A DNA stretch of 64,000 bases from Alphaproteobacteria bacterium (GTDB lineage Bacteria > Pseudomonadota > Alphaproteobacteria > Micavibrionales > Micavibrionaceae), in assembly GCA_018399685.1 (NCBI GenBank), contig JAGYOK010000002.1:54580-118579 (forward strand), given 5' to 3'. Positions 52,225-61,866 of the stretch are shown here, in pieces; the stretch's first letter is position 1; every line of letters begins with the position of its first letter. The notes below the pieces were generated by a model, which was given only the letters and a program-made list of their open reading frames with translations, had not been told where the DNA came from and made no database searches. Made by a program: the position numbers and the translations under genes.

Positions 52225-53028
52225 CTATGCACATTTTCTTTTTTTGTTTTTCTGGTTATTCCATGCCTCAATCTTTTGCTCAAAACTTGCTTCTTTCAAT
52301 GAGATACCCTGCTTATTTAACTCTTCTTCTAATCCGCGAAAACGGCTCTCAAATTTTATATTACATTTACGCACAGCTTCTTCTGCATGAATATCAAGCA
52401 TGCGTGCATAATTCGCTAACAGAAAAATAATATCACCTAATTCCTCTTCCTGATTATCTTTATCCTCATTTTCTATTGCTGCCCGCATTTCTGCTATTTC
52501 TTCTTCCAGTTTATCCAAAACATCAAGCGGGTTGCTCCATTCAAAACCAACCTTTGCAGCCTTTTTCTGCAGCTTCTGAGCCTTTAAAAGGGATGGAAGA
52601 GCCTGCGTAATACCGTCAAGCGCACTTGGCTCTTTTTCATCGAGCTTCTCTTTGCTCTTTTGTACTTCCCATATAACGTTGACATCTTGAGGGCTTATTG
52701 CTGTTTCATCACCAAACACATGCGGGTGACGAGAAATCATTTTTGCTGTCACATTATGGATAACATCGTGCATAGTGAAATGCCCGCCCTCACTAGCCAT
52801 TTGCGCATGGTATATTGATTGTAGCAACAGGTCGCCCAGTTCCTCTTTAAGATCTTCCATAGAATTGCGGTCTATAGCATCGGCAACCTCATATGCTTCT
52901 TCCAGAGTATAGGGTAGTATTGTCTCAAACGTTTGCGCCAGATCCCATGGACAACCGGTTTCGGGCGTGCGAAGAGCCTTCATAACATCCATCAGATCAT
53001 CAATAGTGTAGTGTTGTTTATTTTTCAT
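52225..53028 (-). CDS. mazG: nucleoside triphosphate pyrophosphohydrolase MazG
   Basis: 267-aa all-alpha NTP pyrophosphatase that removes non-canonical NTPs. Two MazG repeats: the first with 'GCPWDLAQTFETILPYTLEE', 'EAYEVADAI', 'DLKEELGDLLLQSIYHAQMA', the second with 'LEEEIAEMRAAIENEDKDNQ' and 'EELGDIIFLLANYARMLD'; these acidic ExxE/D helices bind Mg. The usual two-domain length. Start 53028 fits the family's beginning; the frame runs to 53091. Isolated here, with no hflX or other partner. Confidence 0.92.
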   Translation of the reverse strand: MKNKQHYTIDDLMDVMKALRTPETGCPWDLAQTFETILPYTLEEAYEVADAIDRNSMEDLKEELGDLLLQSIYHAQMASEGGHFTMHDVIHNVTAKMISRHPHVFGDETAISPQDVNVIWEVQKSKEKLDEKEPSALDGITQALPSLLKAQKLQKKAAKVGFEWSNPLDVLDKLEEEIAEMRAAIENEDKDNQEEELGDIIFLLANYARMLDIHAEEAVRKCNIKFESRFRGLEEELNKQGISLKEASFEQKIEAWNNQKNKKRKCA

Positions 53029-53249
53029 AGGTAACCCATATTCATTTTTTATGAAGCATGGAGCAGGGTAGAGACAATTTTTCTGAATCACAATATAGAA
53101 AATTATGTACTATTTATCATATCCGTAATTAAGGCTTTCTAAACTAGGAGCAGTACATGCTCAATGACGGTTGAGAAAAAAGATATTTTGTGCTTATCTA
53201 TTATCGGGTCATGACAGGTTTTTATCCAAAATGAAGGCGAAGGTTTTAG

Positions 53250-54011
53250 ATGGTTGATAGAGAATTAGTTAATAAGATAATCACTTTATCTGTAAAAATT
53301 TTGTTTTCAGCATTGTTTGTGCTCATAGTTTTATCAATAATAATTTTGGAGGGAACCAAAAAGCCTAAAACTGAAATTGACAAGATATTAGCCGATCAGC
53401 GCCAGAATATTTTAATGATTCTTGAGGGTAAGGACGTTACAGATAAGGCAGGGAGTGACGGTATGGAGCATTGGCCGCCCAAAATGAACCAGCCATATCC
53501 TGACCTCGAACTCCTTGATCGAAGCGGGCGAGCTTTCAGGATTTCAGATCTTGGGGGATATATAATTGTTATAAGCTATATAGACATGTCTTCTCCCGTT
53601 TCTCAGGCTCAGGCAGGTGCGGCGGTTGTCGGAGCATATGGAGGAACAAAAGAGATAGACAAATATTCTGAGTCTTTTTCACAAGTAGTTAGAAAAAATG
53701 CGGTTAATGGCTTTTCTTTGCCAAATGATAATGTTCTTGAAATTAATGTTATTGTCTATGGGCAGGATGGCTCTCAGGCAACATTAAATGATGCTGATAG
53801 TTGGGCAAAGCATTTCGACTTAGATTTGGATCGTGGCATTATCGTGGCGGTGCCAAAGAAAGATCTGCGGGGCAAGGATGTTCAAGAAATTCTTACAGGG
53901 TATCAACTTGTTGACCGACACATGATGCTAAGGGTTGATTCTGCAGGAACAGAACCGAAGCATAATTTGAAGATGACGTTAGTGCCGCTGCTGACAAAAC
54001 TGGCACAGTAA
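53250..54011 (+). CDS. membrane-anchored thioredoxin-like protein lacking redox cysteines
   Basis: 253-aa protein with one N-terminal membrane helix (residues about 13-32) and a long soluble part, probably periplasmic. The region 'YPDLELLDRSGRAFRISDLG' followed by 'IVISYIDMSSPVSQAQ' has the layout of an AhpC/TSA or TlpA-type thioredoxin fold, but where active members have Cys-x-x-Cys or Cys-Pro this one reads Ser-Ser-Pro-Val-Ser. No other Cys occurs. So a redox reaction is unlikely; a scaffold or binding role is possible. Family assignment is by shape and uncertain. Single gene. Confidence 0.65.
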   Translation: MVDRELVNKIITLSVKILFSALFVLIVLSIIILEGTKKPKTEIDKILADQRQNILMILEGKDVTDKAGSDGMEHWPPKMNQPYPDLELLDRSGRAFRISDLGGYIIVISYIDMSSPVSQAQAGAAVVGAYGGTKEIDKYSESFSQVVRKNAVNGFSLPNDNVLEINVIVYGQDGSQATLNDADSWAKHFDLDLDRGIIVAVPKKDLRGKDVQEILTGYQLVDRHMMLRVDSAGTEPKHNLKMTLVPLLTKLAQ

Positions 54012-54069
54012 AGTAATCAAGTAATCAGCATTAAAATGAGTTCAAGAGATTTTGTGCTATAACCAATAG

Positions 54070-54159
54070 TGGCGGAGAGACAGGGATTCGAACCCTGGAT
54101 GGGCGTAAACCCATGCCGGTTTTCAAGACCGGTGCATTCAACCACTCTGCCATCTCTCC
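54070..54159 (-). tRNA. tRNA-Ser (TGA)
   Basis: 90-nt class II tRNA on the minus strand: acceptor GGAGAGA/TCTCTCC, long variable arm, anticodon stem CCGGT/ACCGG around loop with anticodon TGA. CCA is encoded at 54070-54072. Confidence 0.95.
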
Positions 54160-54255
54160 GGCTTTTATTTGTTGATACGAACTAGAGACACTTTGTAGCG
54201 AGTATTAAGGCATTCTGTCCAGAGGAAATTTAAAAAAAGTAGAGCGAATATAAAA

Positions 54256-55245
54256 ATGTACATTATTTTACGAATATTAGCACTGTTTCTGGTTACATTA
54301 TATATTTGCGCGTCAGCGTCAGATCTTGCTTTTGCTCGCAGCGAATCTTTTAAGTTATGGGTCAATGAAGTCGAAAAAGAGGCTTTATCCAAAGGGATTT
54401 CAAAAAGCACTTTTAGGCCGGCATTCAAGGGCGTCAAGGAGCCAGTTGCTCGCATAATTGAACTTGATCGCAAGCAACCAGAGGGAACAATTACTTTTGA
54501 TCAATATAAGAGTAGAATTATCACGGAAGCCAGAATTCAACAGGGACGGCGTTTATATAAAGAGCACGCTAACTTACTGAAAAAAGTATCCCGTAAATAT
54601 AATGTTCAACCTCAGTATATAGTCGCACTTTGGGGAATTGAGACCAGCTATGGTAACAATACAGGAGGCTTTGATGTTATAGAAGCGCTGGCTACCTTAG
54701 CGTATGATGGGCGCCGCAGTGATTTTTTTCGCTCCGAGCTTATTGCTGCGCTGGAGATCCTTGAAAATAAGCACATATCGTTTGATAAAATGAAAGGATC
54801 ATGGGCTGGTGCTATGGGACAAAACCAGTTTATGCCTTCCAGCTTTCATAGATTTGCCGTCGACGGCAACAATGACGGCAAGCTTGATATTTGGACAAGT
54901 TTACCAGATGTTTTCTCATCAAGCGCTAATTATCTTACTCAAAATGGCTGGAAAGGTGATGAGCGTTGGGGGCGGCCTGTAAGGCTTCCCAAAGATTTTG
55001 ATGAAAATGAAATAGGCCTAGATAAGAAATATGATCTCAAAACGTTGAAAAACAAAGGAGTGCTCTTGCCTGATGGCAGAGATATCCCGGTTGTCAACGG
55101 GATGCAGGCTTCTATAGTAGCCCCAGATGGCGTAGACGGTTCAATATACGTTGTTTATGATAATTATCGTGCAATAATGAAGTGGAACAAATCAACATAT
55201 TTTGCGACATGCGTTGGCTTATTGGCAGATCAGATAGTACAATAA
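54256..55245 (+). CDS. MltB-type lytic murein transglycosylase
   Basis: 329-aa exported lytic transglycosylase cutting the glycan strands of peptidoglycan. Signal peptide to about residue 27. SLT_2/MltB motifs: 'YIVALWGIETSYGNNTGGFD' with the catalytic Glu, 'LATLAYDGRRSDFF', 'GSWAGAMGQNQFMPSSFHRF', 'DGKLDIWTSLPDVFSSSANY'. There is no lipobox and no C-terminal peptidoglycan-binding domain, so it is a soluble periplasmic form. It leads the rlpA-dacF-tmk-holB-metG cluster, which fits a cell-wall context. Confidence 0.92.
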   Translation: MYIILRILALFLVTLYICASASDLAFARSESFKLWVNEVEKEALSKGISKSTFRPAFKGVKEPVARIIELDRKQPEGTITFDQYKSRIITEARIQQGRRLYKEHANLLKKVSRKYNVQPQYIVALWGIETSYGNNTGGFDVIEALATLAYDGRRSDFFRSELIAALEILENKHISFDKMKGSWAGAMGQNQFMPSSFHRFAVDGNNDGKLDIWTSLPDVFSSSANYLTQNGWKGDERWGRPVRLPKDFDENEIGLDKKYDLKTLKNKGVLLPDGRDIPVVNGMQASIVAPDGVDGSIYVVYDNYRAIMKWNKSTYFATCVGLLADQIVQ

Positions 55246-55291
55246 CATTCACCGCCATTACCCAACCTCTAATAAATAAACTGGAGAATAG

Positions 55292-56287
55292 ATGCTCTGC
55301 CCCGATAGTTTGTATTGTCTTTGTAAGAATTATAATTTCATTCGAGTTGCTTTAGTTATTATACTGTCAGGCACTGTCTTAACGGGGTGTGCCCAGCTTG
55401 AGCTGGCCTCGCACTTTGGCAAGAAGATGTCAGGGGATTCTGTAAAAAGCGTGGGTAAATATAAAGTTGGTAGCCCCTATACAATTAATGGCCGTAGATA
55501 TTATCCGGCCGTAGATTACTATTATGACCAAACAGGGATCGCCTCTTGGTATGGCCCAAATTTTCATGGCAAACCAACGGCTAACGGTGAGATTTTTGAC
55601 CAAAATGAGCTAACAGCTGCTCATAAAACCCTTCCTTTACCCAGCATTGTGAGGGTGACTAATCTTGATAACGGGAGGTCTTTAGTGGTTCGCGTAAATG
55701 ATCGTGGTCCTTATGCACACGGGCGCATTATTGATATGTCCAAGCGTAGTGCAGAATTACTAGGGTTTAGAGGCAAAGGACTCGCCAAGGTGCGGGTACA
55801 GGTCTTGGAAGCGGAAAGTATAAAAGTTGCGCAAATAGCAAAAAGTGGACGTGATACCAGAGGTATAGAAGTTCCCATGAACCATCCCTCCTATAAATCA
55901 CCTTCAATCCGTGTGGCAAATAATGAGTCTTTACAACAAAATATGGCAACTAAATACTCAAATGTAGAAAAGTCAGCGACTATCAATAATGTAGATGGGC
56001 ATATCAGAAATGGGCGTTTTTATCCTGATCCCGTGGTTTACAGATCACCTGTTCTGTCATCTCCACAAATTTTTGTACAAACAGGCGCTTTTTCAACGCG
56101 TGAATCTGCTATGATTTATGCCAGCTCTCTTGATAGCTATGGTAGGGCGCAGATTTCTGATATAAATGTTGGCGGGCAAACGTATTATCGTGTTCGTTTT
56201 CCAGCAGCAACTGTGCACGCAGCTGATGCTTTGTTGGAGCGTCTTTCGACAGACGGACATAAAAATGCATTGATAGTGGTGGATTAA
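55292..56287 (+). CDS. rlpA: RlpA-family septal ring lytic transglycosylase
   Basis: 331-aa lipoprotein (lipobox 'LTGC', Cys about residue 34). The double-psi beta-barrel with 'GIASWYGPNFHGKPTANGEI', 'LTAAHKTLPLPSIVRVTNLD' and 'VVRVNDRGPYAHGRIIDMSK' has the RlpA catalytic Asp and His; RlpA cleaves naked glycan strands. Residues about 255-331 form a SPOR domain ('FVQTGAFSTRESAMIYASSL'), which binds denuded peptidoglycan at the division site. Full length. Confidence 0.94.
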   Translation: MLCPDSLYCLCKNYNFIRVALVIILSGTVLTGCAQLELASHFGKKMSGDSVKSVGKYKVGSPYTINGRRYYPAVDYYYDQTGIASWYGPNFHGKPTANGEIFDQNELTAAHKTLPLPSIVRVTNLDNGRSLVVRVNDRGPYAHGRIIDMSKRSAELLGFRGKGLAKVRVQVLEAESIKVAQIAKSGRDTRGIEVPMNHPSYKSPSIRVANNESLQQNMATKYSNVEKSATINNVDGHIRNGRFYPDPVVYRSPVLSSPQIFVQTGAFSTRESAMIYASSLDSYGRAQISDINVGGQTYYRVRFPAATVHAADALLERLSTDGHKNALIVVD

Positions 56288-56341
56288 GCCGCTCGAGCAT
56301 GCTTGAATAATATAAATAGATTCGAAAAAAGAGGTTTTGTT

Positions 56342-57502
56342 GTGAAATACATAAATATTTCAATTATTGTCCTGTGTTGTTTGTTGATAGGTGTGTTTGG
56401 GCTAGTATCCAATGTGCAGGCTGCGGATAGTATTGGCACATCTGCAAAGCAGGCTATTGTTATTGATTATAATACAGAAACAATCCTTTATTCAAAAAAC
56501 GCCGATGAAAAAATGCCAACGTCGTCTATGAGTAAAGTTATGACGATATATATGGTTTTTGAGGCCTTGCAGCGTGGTGATTTATCCTTGGATTCCGAGT
56601 TTTTGGTTAGCGAGAAAGCCTGGCGTAAAGGTGGTTCAAAGATGTTTGTGCCAGTGGGAAAGAAGGTTAAGGTCGAAGACTTGATACGTGGTGTTGTGGT
56701 TCAATCGGGTAATGACGCTACTATCGTGCTGGCAGAAGGTTTGACTGGCTCGGAAGAGGCTTTTGCACAAGCTATGAATAAAAAGGCACAAGAGCTGGGT
56801 ATGCTAAATACTCATTTCGCCAATGCCAGTGGTTGGCCTGATCCAGACCACTATTCTACAGCATATGATTTGGCACTGGGTGCGATGGCTATTATCAAGA
56901 ATTTTCCTGAGTATTATCATTATTATTCCGAAAAAGAGTTCGCTTACAATGATATTAAACAACCAAATCGCAACCCGCTTTTGGGTATGGATGTTGGCGC
57001 AGACGGTTTAAAAACAGGTCATACCGAAAATGGTGGATACGGCCTTATCGGCTCAGGCGTGAATGATGATAGGCGTGTTGTCATGGTTCTTAATGGTATG
57101 AAAAGCACAAAGGAACGAAAAGAGGAGGGCGCTCGTTTAATGCGTTGGGCGCTAAGTACCTTTAAGAACGTTTTTCTTTTCAAAGATCAGCCGATATTGG
57201 CGCAGGCCGATGTATACCTAGGTAAGTATGATAAGGTTAACCTTATATCAAAAATGCCAGTGAACTATGTGGTATCAAAAGTTTTAACGGATGATGTGAA
57301 AGTAGAGGTTTTCTATAAAGAACCATTAAAGGCGCCGGTAAATAAGGGTGATGAAGTGGGAACAGTACGAGTATACGTGCCCGGAGGAGAACAATTAGAG
57401 GTACCTTTAATCACAGCAGAGAGTGTCGATGAAGCTGGATTGCTTGTTCGCACCGTAACCAAAGCGCGTTTGCTAACAACTGGAACGGGGAAGTTTAAAT
57501 AA
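56342..57502 (+). CDS. D-alanyl-D-alanine carboxypeptidase (penicillin-binding protein)
   Basis: 386-aa class A low-molecular-weight PBP that trims the pentapeptide terminal D-Ala. Signal peptide to about 30. The active-site motifs are present: SxxK in 'PTSSMSKVMT', SxN in 'VVQSGNDATI' and KTG in 'DGLKTGHTENG'. The C-terminal PBP5-type beta domain ends the protein ('VRVYVPGGEQLEVPLITAES'). DacF/DacC/PBP5-like. Start at GTG 56342, with GAGG upstream, rather than TTG 56303. Its last base is the first base of tmk's ATG, giving tight coupling. Confidence 0.92.
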   Translation: MKYINISIIVLCCLLIGVFGLVSNVQAADSIGTSAKQAIVIDYNTETILYSKNADEKMPTSSMSKVMTIYMVFEALQRGDLSLDSEFLVSEKAWRKGGSKMFVPVGKKVKVEDLIRGVVVQSGNDATIVLAEGLTGSEEAFAQAMNKKAQELGMLNTHFANASGWPDPDHYSTAYDLALGAMAIIKNFPEYYHYYSEKEFAYNDIKQPNRNPLLGMDVGADGLKTGHTENGGYGLIGSGVNDDRRVVMVLNGMKSTKERKEEGARLMRWALSTFKNVFLFKDQPILAQADVYLGKYDKVNLISKMPVNYVVSKVLTDDVKVEVFYKEPLKAPVNKGDEVGTVRVYVPGGEQLEVPLITAESVDEAGLLVRTVTKARLLTTGTGKFK

Positions 57503-58218
57503 TGAAGCGTCGTTTTTTAAGTAAGGGTTTGTTTATCACGTTTGAGGGCGGTGAAGGATCAGGAAAAACAACCCAAATCAATCGGTTATCAGATTTTCTT
57601 GCCAAACAAGGTTATGGAGTTATTACAACGCGAGAACCAGGGGGGACGCCGGAGGGTGAATCGATACGAGACGTCCTAGTCCAGAGAGAGGGTGGAAACT
57701 GGCTGCCAATGCCTGAAGTCTTGCTTTTGTATGCAGCAAGATATATGCATGTTGAGAAAGTCATAAAACCAGCTATGGCTGAAGGCAATATAGTAATCAG
57801 TGACAGGTTTGCTGATTCAACGCTAGCTTATCAAGGGTATGGCCATGGTTTGCCTAATGATAGTATCAAAGCGGTAGAAGCTATAACTATTGGCTCATTT
57901 AAACCGGATTTGACCTATATTCTCGATATAGATGCAAAAACAGGTCTTTTACGATCCAAAAAGCACCTTGCTTCCCAAAAAGGATATGAACAAACTGAAG
58001 ATCGGTTTGAGCGTATGGAGGTGAAATTTCATGAGCGTTTGCGTCAGGGGTTCCTTAGCATAGCAAAGGCAGACCCCGTTCGATGCCGCGTTATAAACTC
58101 GAATCAGGATATTGACGCTGTTTCTAAATCAATTAAAGATTCTGTATCACTTTTTCTTACAAAGCAGAGCGTTATTGAGGAGTTTATGGATTTTCCTGAA
58201 AAATCCGGTGAAGAGTAA
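57502..58218 (+). CDS. tmk: thymidylate kinase
   Basis: 238-aa dTMP kinase. P-loop 'FEGGEGSGKTTQ', 'TREPGGTPEGESIRDVL', the TMP-binding and DRF motifs 'VISDRFADSTLAYQGYGHGL' are all visible. It makes dTDP for DNA synthesis. ATG 57502 shares a base with the dacF stop. The C-terminus is slightly longer than usual. holB follows 17 bp later, the standard order. Confidence 0.95.
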   Translation: MKRRFLSKGLFITFEGGEGSGKTTQINRLSDFLAKQGYGVITTREPGGTPEGESIRDVLVQREGGNWLPMPEVLLLYAARYMHVEKVIKPAMAEGNIVISDRFADSTLAYQGYGHGLPNDSIKAVEAITIGSFKPDLTYILDIDAKTGLLRSKKHLASQKGYEQTEDRFERMEVKFHERLRQGFLSIAKADPVRCRVINSNQDIDAVSKSIKDSVSLFLTKQSVIEEFMDFPEKSGEE

Positions 58219-58235
58219 TAGGAGATTTTAAGAAT

Positions 58236-59429
58236 ATGGATCTGTTTCAGGACGCTCAAGAAGATATCCTTTATGATGATCCTGTGGGCGAGGACATTGA
58301 AAAATTTGAAGTAAACAGAGATAACACGCGGAGTTTACGTGATCCGGCAAGTATGAACTTTTGCTTGGGACATGAAACTCAAGAGGCACTGTTTATTGAT
58401 TTATTTAAGAAAAACAGCATCCCCCACGCGATGATCTTTTCCGGTCTTGAGGGAATTGGCAAAACCACAATGGCGTTTCGCTTTGCACGCTTTTTGTTAA
58501 AATACGGGAAATCATGCGCACAAGACAGCCAAAGCGGTTTATTTGGTGATGAAGAGCTATCGCTGCCTCAGGAAATAAAATCACTGGACGTCGATCCCTC
58601 AGACCAGACTTTTCATCTTATTGCATCGGGGAGTCATCCCGATTTTCTGCATATTTGTCGTAATTTTGATAAAGTAAAAGGTCGCCTTGATTCTAATTTA
58701 AAGGTTGAATCTATTCGCGAGATTGGCCCGTTTTTAAGAAAAACGGCTTCTGAAGGTGGTTGGCGAACGGTTATTGTTGAAGATGCAGACACAATGAATC
58801 GTAATGCCCAAAATGCTATATTAAAAATTCTGGAAGAACCGCCAGCAAATGTATTAATTATTCTGATTGCCCATCGTCCCGGTATGCTAATTCCGACTAT
58901 CCATTCACGCTCACGCAATATCCAGTTTACTCCTTTATCAGCAATGGTAATGGAAACTCTCTTGGCAAGAAAAGAAGGAACTGTAGAATTTTCTCCATCC
59001 GATATCGAGGTTTTAAGCTCTCTTTCAGAAGGCAGTGTTGGTCAGGCTATTAAATTTATAGAACAAGATGGTTTGAGTATGCTTTATAAAATCATAGAGC
59101 ATATGATTTATGCGAAAGAAGGTAAGAGCCATAAAATTCACGAATTTTCCGGATTTATCGCAAAGCCTGCACAAGATGCGCAATACCGCATATTCACCTA
59201 TACATATCTTTGGGTTCTGCGTAAGATTTTATTTCTTAAAGCACGTGGCTACAGCGAAATTCCTCGGTATATTTGCAATGATGCTACAAACAATTTGCTC
59301 CATAATTTCCGCTTGGAACAACTGATAGCCATAAATGATGATGCAAAAAAAGTTTTTGAACGCGTTGATTTTTCTAACCTTGACCGCCGCGATGCTGTAC
59401 GATCTGCCTTTCATATGATAAATCGATAA
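58236..59429 (+). CDS. holB: DNA polymerase III subunit delta-prime
   Basis: 397-aa clamp-loader subunit. The AAA+ core has 'SIPHAMIFSGLEGIGKTTMA', and sensor-like 'EDADTMNRNAQNAILKILEE' and 'HSRSRNIQFTPL' follow. Delta-prime does not hydrolyse ATP in well-studied clamp loaders, but a P-loop-like segment remains. Residues 1-50 are extra, acidic and non-conserved. Position between tmk and metG is standard. It helps load the sliding clamp at the replication fork. Confidence 0.92.
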   Translation: MDLFQDAQEDILYDDPVGEDIEKFEVNRDNTRSLRDPASMNFCLGHETQEALFIDLFKKNSIPHAMIFSGLEGIGKTTMAFRFARFLLKYGKSCAQDSQSGLFGDEELSLPQEIKSLDVDPSDQTFHLIASGSHPDFLHICRNFDKVKGRLDSNLKVESIREIGPFLRKTASEGGWRTVIVEDADTMNRNAQNAILKILEEPPANVLIILIAHRPGMLIPTIHSRSRNIQFTPLSAMVMETLLARKEGTVEFSPSDIEVLSSLSEGSVGQAIKFIEQDGLSMLYKIIEHMIYAKEGKSHKIHEFSGFIAKPAQDAQYRIFTYTYLWVLRKILFLKARGYSEIPRYICNDATNNLLHNFRLEQLIAINDDAKKVFERVDFSNLDRRDAVRSAFHMINR

Positions 59430-59487
59430 GCGTGCGGTTATAAATCTGACCGTTCACAAATATCAATAAAAAGCAGGAGCTATAACA

Positions 59488-61053
59488 TTGAGCGCACATA
59501 AGACACCTTTTTTTATCACAACAGCGATTTCTTATGTTAACGGCGTCCCTCATTTGGGACATGCCTATGAATCTATAATGACTGACGTGATGGCGCGTTT
59601 TAAAAGGCTGGACGGCTATGATGTAAAATTTATTACGGGAACAGATGAACACGGCGAAAAAGTTGCTCAAACTGCTCAAAAAAATAATATGGAGCCAAAA
59701 GCTTTTGCGGATAAAAATGCTGCCGAGTTTTTTGAAATGACCAAAAAGCTTGGGATCTCTAACGATGATTTTATCAGGACAACCCAGCCACGCCATTATG
59801 AAGCTGTCCAGGCTATTTGGAAAAAATTAAAAGAAAATGGTGATATATATCTAGGTAAGTATGAAGGCTGGTATTCTGTACGTGAAGAGGCATATTTTAC
59901 TGAAGATGAACTTACAACAGCAGAGGATGGGCAAAAATACACACCTCTTGGAACCGAGGTTGAATGGGTTGAAGAGCCAAGCTATTTCTTTAGGTTGTCT
60001 GCTTATACTGATCCTTTGATAGATTACTATTCTGCAAATCTGGAAGCTGTGCAACCATCTAGTCGTATGAATGAGATTATGAGCTTTTTAAAGCAGGAAG
60101 GCGGCCTTAAAGATTTGTCTGTGTCCCGTCACAAGAATCGTTTGAAATGGGGAATCCCTGTTCCTGATGATGAAGATCATGTGATGTATGTTTGGCTGGA
60201 TGCTTTAACCAACTATATTACGGCCATTGGTTATCCTGATGAGAATTCAGAGGAGTTTAAAAAATTCTGGCCAGCAAACTATCACGTTATTGGCAAGGAC
60301 ATCACACGTTTTCACGCCATTTACTGGCCAGCATTTTTAATGTCTGCAAACTTGCCGTTGCCGCAGATCATCTTCGCGCATGGGTTTATTAATGTAGCAG
60401 GCGAAAAGATGTCAAAATCTATTGGTAATGTTTTGTCTCCTGACGACCTTATAAAATTGTATGGATTAGATCAGATCCGTTACTTCCTTATGCGAGAAAT
60501 TCCGCATGGTAATGATGGTAATTTTGCGCATGAGCAAGCTGTTAAGCGCATCAATGCTGATTTGGCAAATGGTTTAGGAAATCTTGCCCAGCGAGTATTA
60601 TCAATGATTTACAAAAACTGCGATGCTAAAATTCCAGCTCCGGGTGAATTCAAAGAAGAAGATGTGGCCTTGCTCCATAAGGCGTATGTTCTGGTAGAAC
60701 ACTCCCGGGTTCATTTCAGCACATTTAAAATAAATCGTGCACTGGAGCATATCTGGAGCGTAGTGTCCGCTTGTGATGGATATGTTGATGCGCAGGCTCC
60801 ATGGGCTCTTAAAAAGACAGATAAAGCACGGATGGAAACGGTGCTGTATGTACTGGCAGAAGCTGTGCGCTGTTTGAGTATTATCGTGCAACCCGTCGTT
60901 CCGCAGAGTGCTTCGAAAATGCTGAACCAGCTTTCAGTTTCAGATGATAGGCGTATGTTTGTTAATATATCCAAAGAACATGCAATAAAACCTAGAACAT
61001 TAATTGAAAAGCCTGAAGGCGTCTTCCCGCGATTGGTTGAGGATGAGGTTTGA
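59488..61053 (+). CDS. metG: methionyl-tRNA synthetase
   Basis: 521-aa class I synthetase charging tRNA-Met. HIGH motif as 'NGVPHLGHAYESIMTDV', KMSKS as 'GEKMSKSIGNVLSPDDL', and 'WLDALTNYITAIGYPDENSE'. The connective region has no Cys knuckle, so it is the zinc-free type; there is no C-terminal tRNA-binding extension. TTG 59488 is the start, with AGGAG upstream ('gcaggagctataaca'). tatD follows 15 bp later. Confidence 0.96.
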   Translation: MSAHKTPFFITTAISYVNGVPHLGHAYESIMTDVMARFKRLDGYDVKFITGTDEHGEKVAQTAQKNNMEPKAFADKNAAEFFEMTKKLGISNDDFIRTTQPRHYEAVQAIWKKLKENGDIYLGKYEGWYSVREEAYFTEDELTTAEDGQKYTPLGTEVEWVEEPSYFFRLSAYTDPLIDYYSANLEAVQPSSRMNEIMSFLKQEGGLKDLSVSRHKNRLKWGIPVPDDEDHVMYVWLDALTNYITAIGYPDENSEEFKKFWPANYHVIGKDITRFHAIYWPAFLMSANLPLPQIIFAHGFINVAGEKMSKSIGNVLSPDDLIKLYGLDQIRYFLMREIPHGNDGNFAHEQAVKRINADLANGLGNLAQRVLSMIYKNCDAKIPAPGEFKEEDVALLHKAYVLVEHSRVHFSTFKINRALEHIWSVVSACDGYVDAQAPWALKKTDKARMETVLYVLAEAVRCLSIIVQPVVPQSASKMLNQLSVSDDRRMFVNISKEHAIKPRTLIEKPEGVFPRLVEDEV

Positions 61054-61068
61054 TTTGGAGTAGGGGAT

Positions 61069-61866
61069 ATGTGGATAGACTCGCATTGCCATCTGAATTA
61101 TCACAAATATGAGGGAATTACCTCGCCCGAAGAGCTTGTTAATACAGCTAAGGGCGATGGTGTGGGCGGTATTTTAACCGTCTGTTGCCGCATTTCGGAA
61201 GAGCTAGATAAATTATTAGAAATTGTAGATAGTAATGAAAATGTGTGGTGCACGATAGGCACGCATCCGCATGATTCAGGGTTGGGAGCTGAAAAAGCAT
61301 ATAGCCAGCAAGATATTATGAAAATTGCACAATCCCATGAAAAAATTATAGGAATTGGTGAAACCGGTCTTGATTATTACTACGATAATTCACCGCGCGA
61401 AGAGCAAAGAAATTCGTTTGCCAAACATATTCACGCCTGCGTTGAGACTGGAATGCCCATTGTAATTCATACGCGTAATGCGGAAAAAGACACTGCTAAT
61501 ATTATGAAAAATGAAGGGAAGGGGGGGGAGCTAAAGGGCGTTATGCATTGTTATAGCTCTGCGCAATGGTTGGCGGAAGAGGCGCTTGACATGGGGTTTT
61601 ATATTTCTTTTTCAGGCATGATAACGTTCAAGAAATCAGAGGAATTGCGCAACATAGCAAAAATAGTTCCCCTGGATCGCGTTTTGATAGAAACCGATGC
61701 CCCTTTTCTAGCTCCAGTACCTCACCGAGGGAAAATGAATTATCCTGCTTATGTTGCCCATACCGGAGCTTTTATTGCTAATTTGTATAACATTAGCCAC
61801 GAAGAATTTGCAAAAATTACGACAGATAACTTTTTTAGACTTTTCACAAAAGCGAGAACATCGTGA
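61069..61866 (+). CDS. TatD-family metal-dependent hydrolase
   Basis: 265-aa TIM-barrel amidohydrolase. Metal-site motifs: 'WIDSHCHLNY', 'IGIGETGLDYYYDNS', 'IVIHTRNAEKDT', 'MHCYSS', 'LIETDAPFLAPVPHRG'. Relatives are 3'-5' DNA exonucleases or D-tyrosyl-tRNA-linked enzymes; the substrate is unknown. 'ggag' precedes ATG 61069. The next gene overlaps its stop by 4 bp. Confidence 0.93.
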   Translation: MWIDSHCHLNYHKYEGITSPEELVNTAKGDGVGGILTVCCRISEELDKLLEIVDSNENVWCTIGTHPHDSGLGAEKAYSQQDIMKIAQSHEKIIGIGETGLDYYYDNSPREEQRNSFAKHIHACVETGMPIVIHTRNAEKDTANIMKNEGKGGELKGVMHCYSSAQWLAEEALDMGFYISFSGMITFKKSEELRNIAKIVPLDRVLIETDAPFLAPVPHRGKMNYPAYVAHTGAFIANLYNISHEEFAKITTDNFFRLFTKARTS

